A DNA stretch of 23,351 nt, taken from Deltaproteobacteria bacterium RBG_16_44_11. Lineage in GTDB: Bacteria; Desulfobacterota; Syntrophia; Syntrophales; Smithellaceae. Of this stretch, positions 22,589 through 23,351 are shown one piece after another. The stretch lies in assembly GCA_001797845.1 (NCBI GenBank), contig MGQN01000011.1, positions 13,926 to 37,276 on the forward strand, written 5' to 3'. Under the pieces are notes generated by a model. That model saw only the letters and a program-made list of their open reading frames with translations, was not told where the DNA came from and did not search any database. The position numbers and the translations under genes were made by a program. Positions within the stretch are counted from its first letter, which is position 1, and every line of letters starts with the position of its first letter.

Positions 22589-23351
22589 TCATTTCTCAAT
22601 TTTACTTATGCGAATTTTATAAGCGTTACCGATTTTTTCTACAAGCCTTATTTCGACGCCATTATCTTTGTCGGTAAACACTGCTTTATCCGGCAGGTCG
22701 AACGCGGCGCCCTGCAGATAGGGAATAGATGAATCCGCGTCCATTAACTTTACCGGCGCTCGTCCGTGTCGGCATTCGTCAATGCTGTCATCCGCGTACA
22801 TAATTAAGACACCTTTGCCGGGTAGATGAGGATCAAAGTTGCCCAGCGGTTGCCTGTTCTCAATAAGATAAAACTTAGATTTAGTGAGCGGAATTTTTAT
22901 AACGAGCGGGTTTGATGCACCGTCTTCCAGCGGGCCCAGGACAATTTCACTTGTTTGTTTGGGCTCAACAACTTTTATTTTCTCAGGAGCGATCCAGCCC
23001 AACCTTAATTTTGTCCATGATGATAAACCCGGCGGCGGAATATTGCGTTTGTAGAAATGGCAGGAAAGCGGATCCCAATATCCCATATTAATCATTGCTT
23101 TCTCAAAAGCGGTGTCTCGTGTAGGGTGGTTTGCCTGAATGTCGTGGTCGTATAGGCAGGGAACCATTCTTTTTCCTTCGCGCACTCCTCCCCAGATATG
23201 GGCGATGTCATGAAAAAGCGTGCCCAGGTGCGCCTGATATGTGAATATAGCAACGCCGCCCGGAATAATCTGCCTTCTTCCTTTGGTCTTGAACACAATG
23301 TCCTGCGACCATCCCAGCATACCCGGATATCCGCAAAGGCCTATCATGCCG
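22589..23351 (-). CDS. M6-like zinc metalloprotease, C-terminal part only
   Basis: The frame runs off the right edge, so the N-terminus is missing; the Met at 23347 need not be the start. About 252 residues are visible. The zinc-site region is LFHDIAHIWGG at residues 45-54 of the visible part, with a downstream LYD at 65-67 that could give the third ligand. This is like the HExxHxxG...LYD arrangement of M6 (immune inhibitor A-like) peptidases, except that the catalytic Glu is Asp (HDxxH). The following SSWTKLRLGWI and FYLIENRQPLGNFDPHLPGKGVLIMYADD blocks match the typical M6 C-terminal part. It stops 34 bases before the iron-sulfur gene start. Secretion is expected but cannot be seen. Confidence 0.7.
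   Translation of the reverse strand, partial: GMIGLCGYPGMLGWSQDIVFKTKGRRQIIPGGVAIFTYQAHLGTLFHDIAHIWGGVREGKRMVPCLYDHDIQANHPTRDTAFEKAMINMGYWDPLSCHFYKRNIPPPGLSSWTKLRLGWIAPEKIKVVEPKQTSEIVLGPLEDGASNPLVIKIPLTKSKFYLIENRQPLGNFDPHLPGKGVLIMYADDSIDECRHGRAPVKLMDADSSIPYLQGAAFDLPDKAVFTDKDNGVEIRLVEKIGNAYKIRISKIEK

Noticed and set aside
1..23351. CRISPR arrays, prophage genes, rRNA or integrative element ends
   Set aside because: No regularly spaced direct repeats, phage structural genes or integrase were seen. The only tRNA gene (12797-12882) has no duplicated 3' end nearby that could be an attachment site.

Overview
The window is a 23.4 kb stretch of bacterial chromosome with moderate GC content and no plasmid, phage or CRISPR signature. 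The gene content suggests an anaerobic Gram-negative bacterium: GTP-type PEP carboxykinase, a Tat-exported iron-sulfur protein with a membrane cytochrome b, LolA-like and outer-membrane lipoprotein genes, a TonB-dependent receptor, and salvage of cobalamin and biotin. A Desulfobacterota (deltaproteobacterial), Syntrophus/Smithella-like host fits best. That placement is inferred from general resemblance, not shown by any marker.

Layout, plus strand (1-12882). The 3' part of pckG comes first, then a gene for an alpha/beta hydrolase fused to a polytopic membrane domain, a strong hairpin terminator and a degraded transposase fragment. From 3694 to 10160 lies a compact one-strand cluster: hot-dog dehydratase, FabG-like reductase, LolA-like protein, lipoprotein, CrtI/retinol-saturase-like FAD oxidoreductase, acyl carrier protein, ketosynthase and PlsC-type acyltransferase. 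It holds the KS, KR and DH steps of a fatty-acid cycle with no recognisable enoyl reductase, so an unsaturated (polyene-type) acyl chain delivered to the envelope is the simplest reading. This is the most interesting system in the window. It resembles aryl-polyene and ladderane-type loci in parts but matches neither fully. A frameshifted nitroreductase, an unrecognised 255-residue protein, endonuclease III, a sigma70-like promoter, secG and tRNA-Leu(GAG) follow.

Layout, minus strand (12940-23351). A small protein with an internal duplication lies next to an RNase D gene. RNase D is at the end of a bioY-ecfA-ecfT set (biotin ECF transporter). Upstream of these is a TonB-dependent receptor preceded by a cobalamin riboswitch with a clear closing stem, and further upstream a BtuC/BtuD-type permease and ATPase. 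The receptor and bioY are only 29 bases apart with no visible terminator, so the B12 riboswitch may also influence biotin uptake. The final block is a redox module: cytochrome b, four-cluster ferredoxin-like protein, and the C-terminal part of an M6-like metalloprotease whose HExxH motif reads HDxxH.

Limits: all calls come from reading motifs by eye. No homology search, structure prediction or RNA folding was run.
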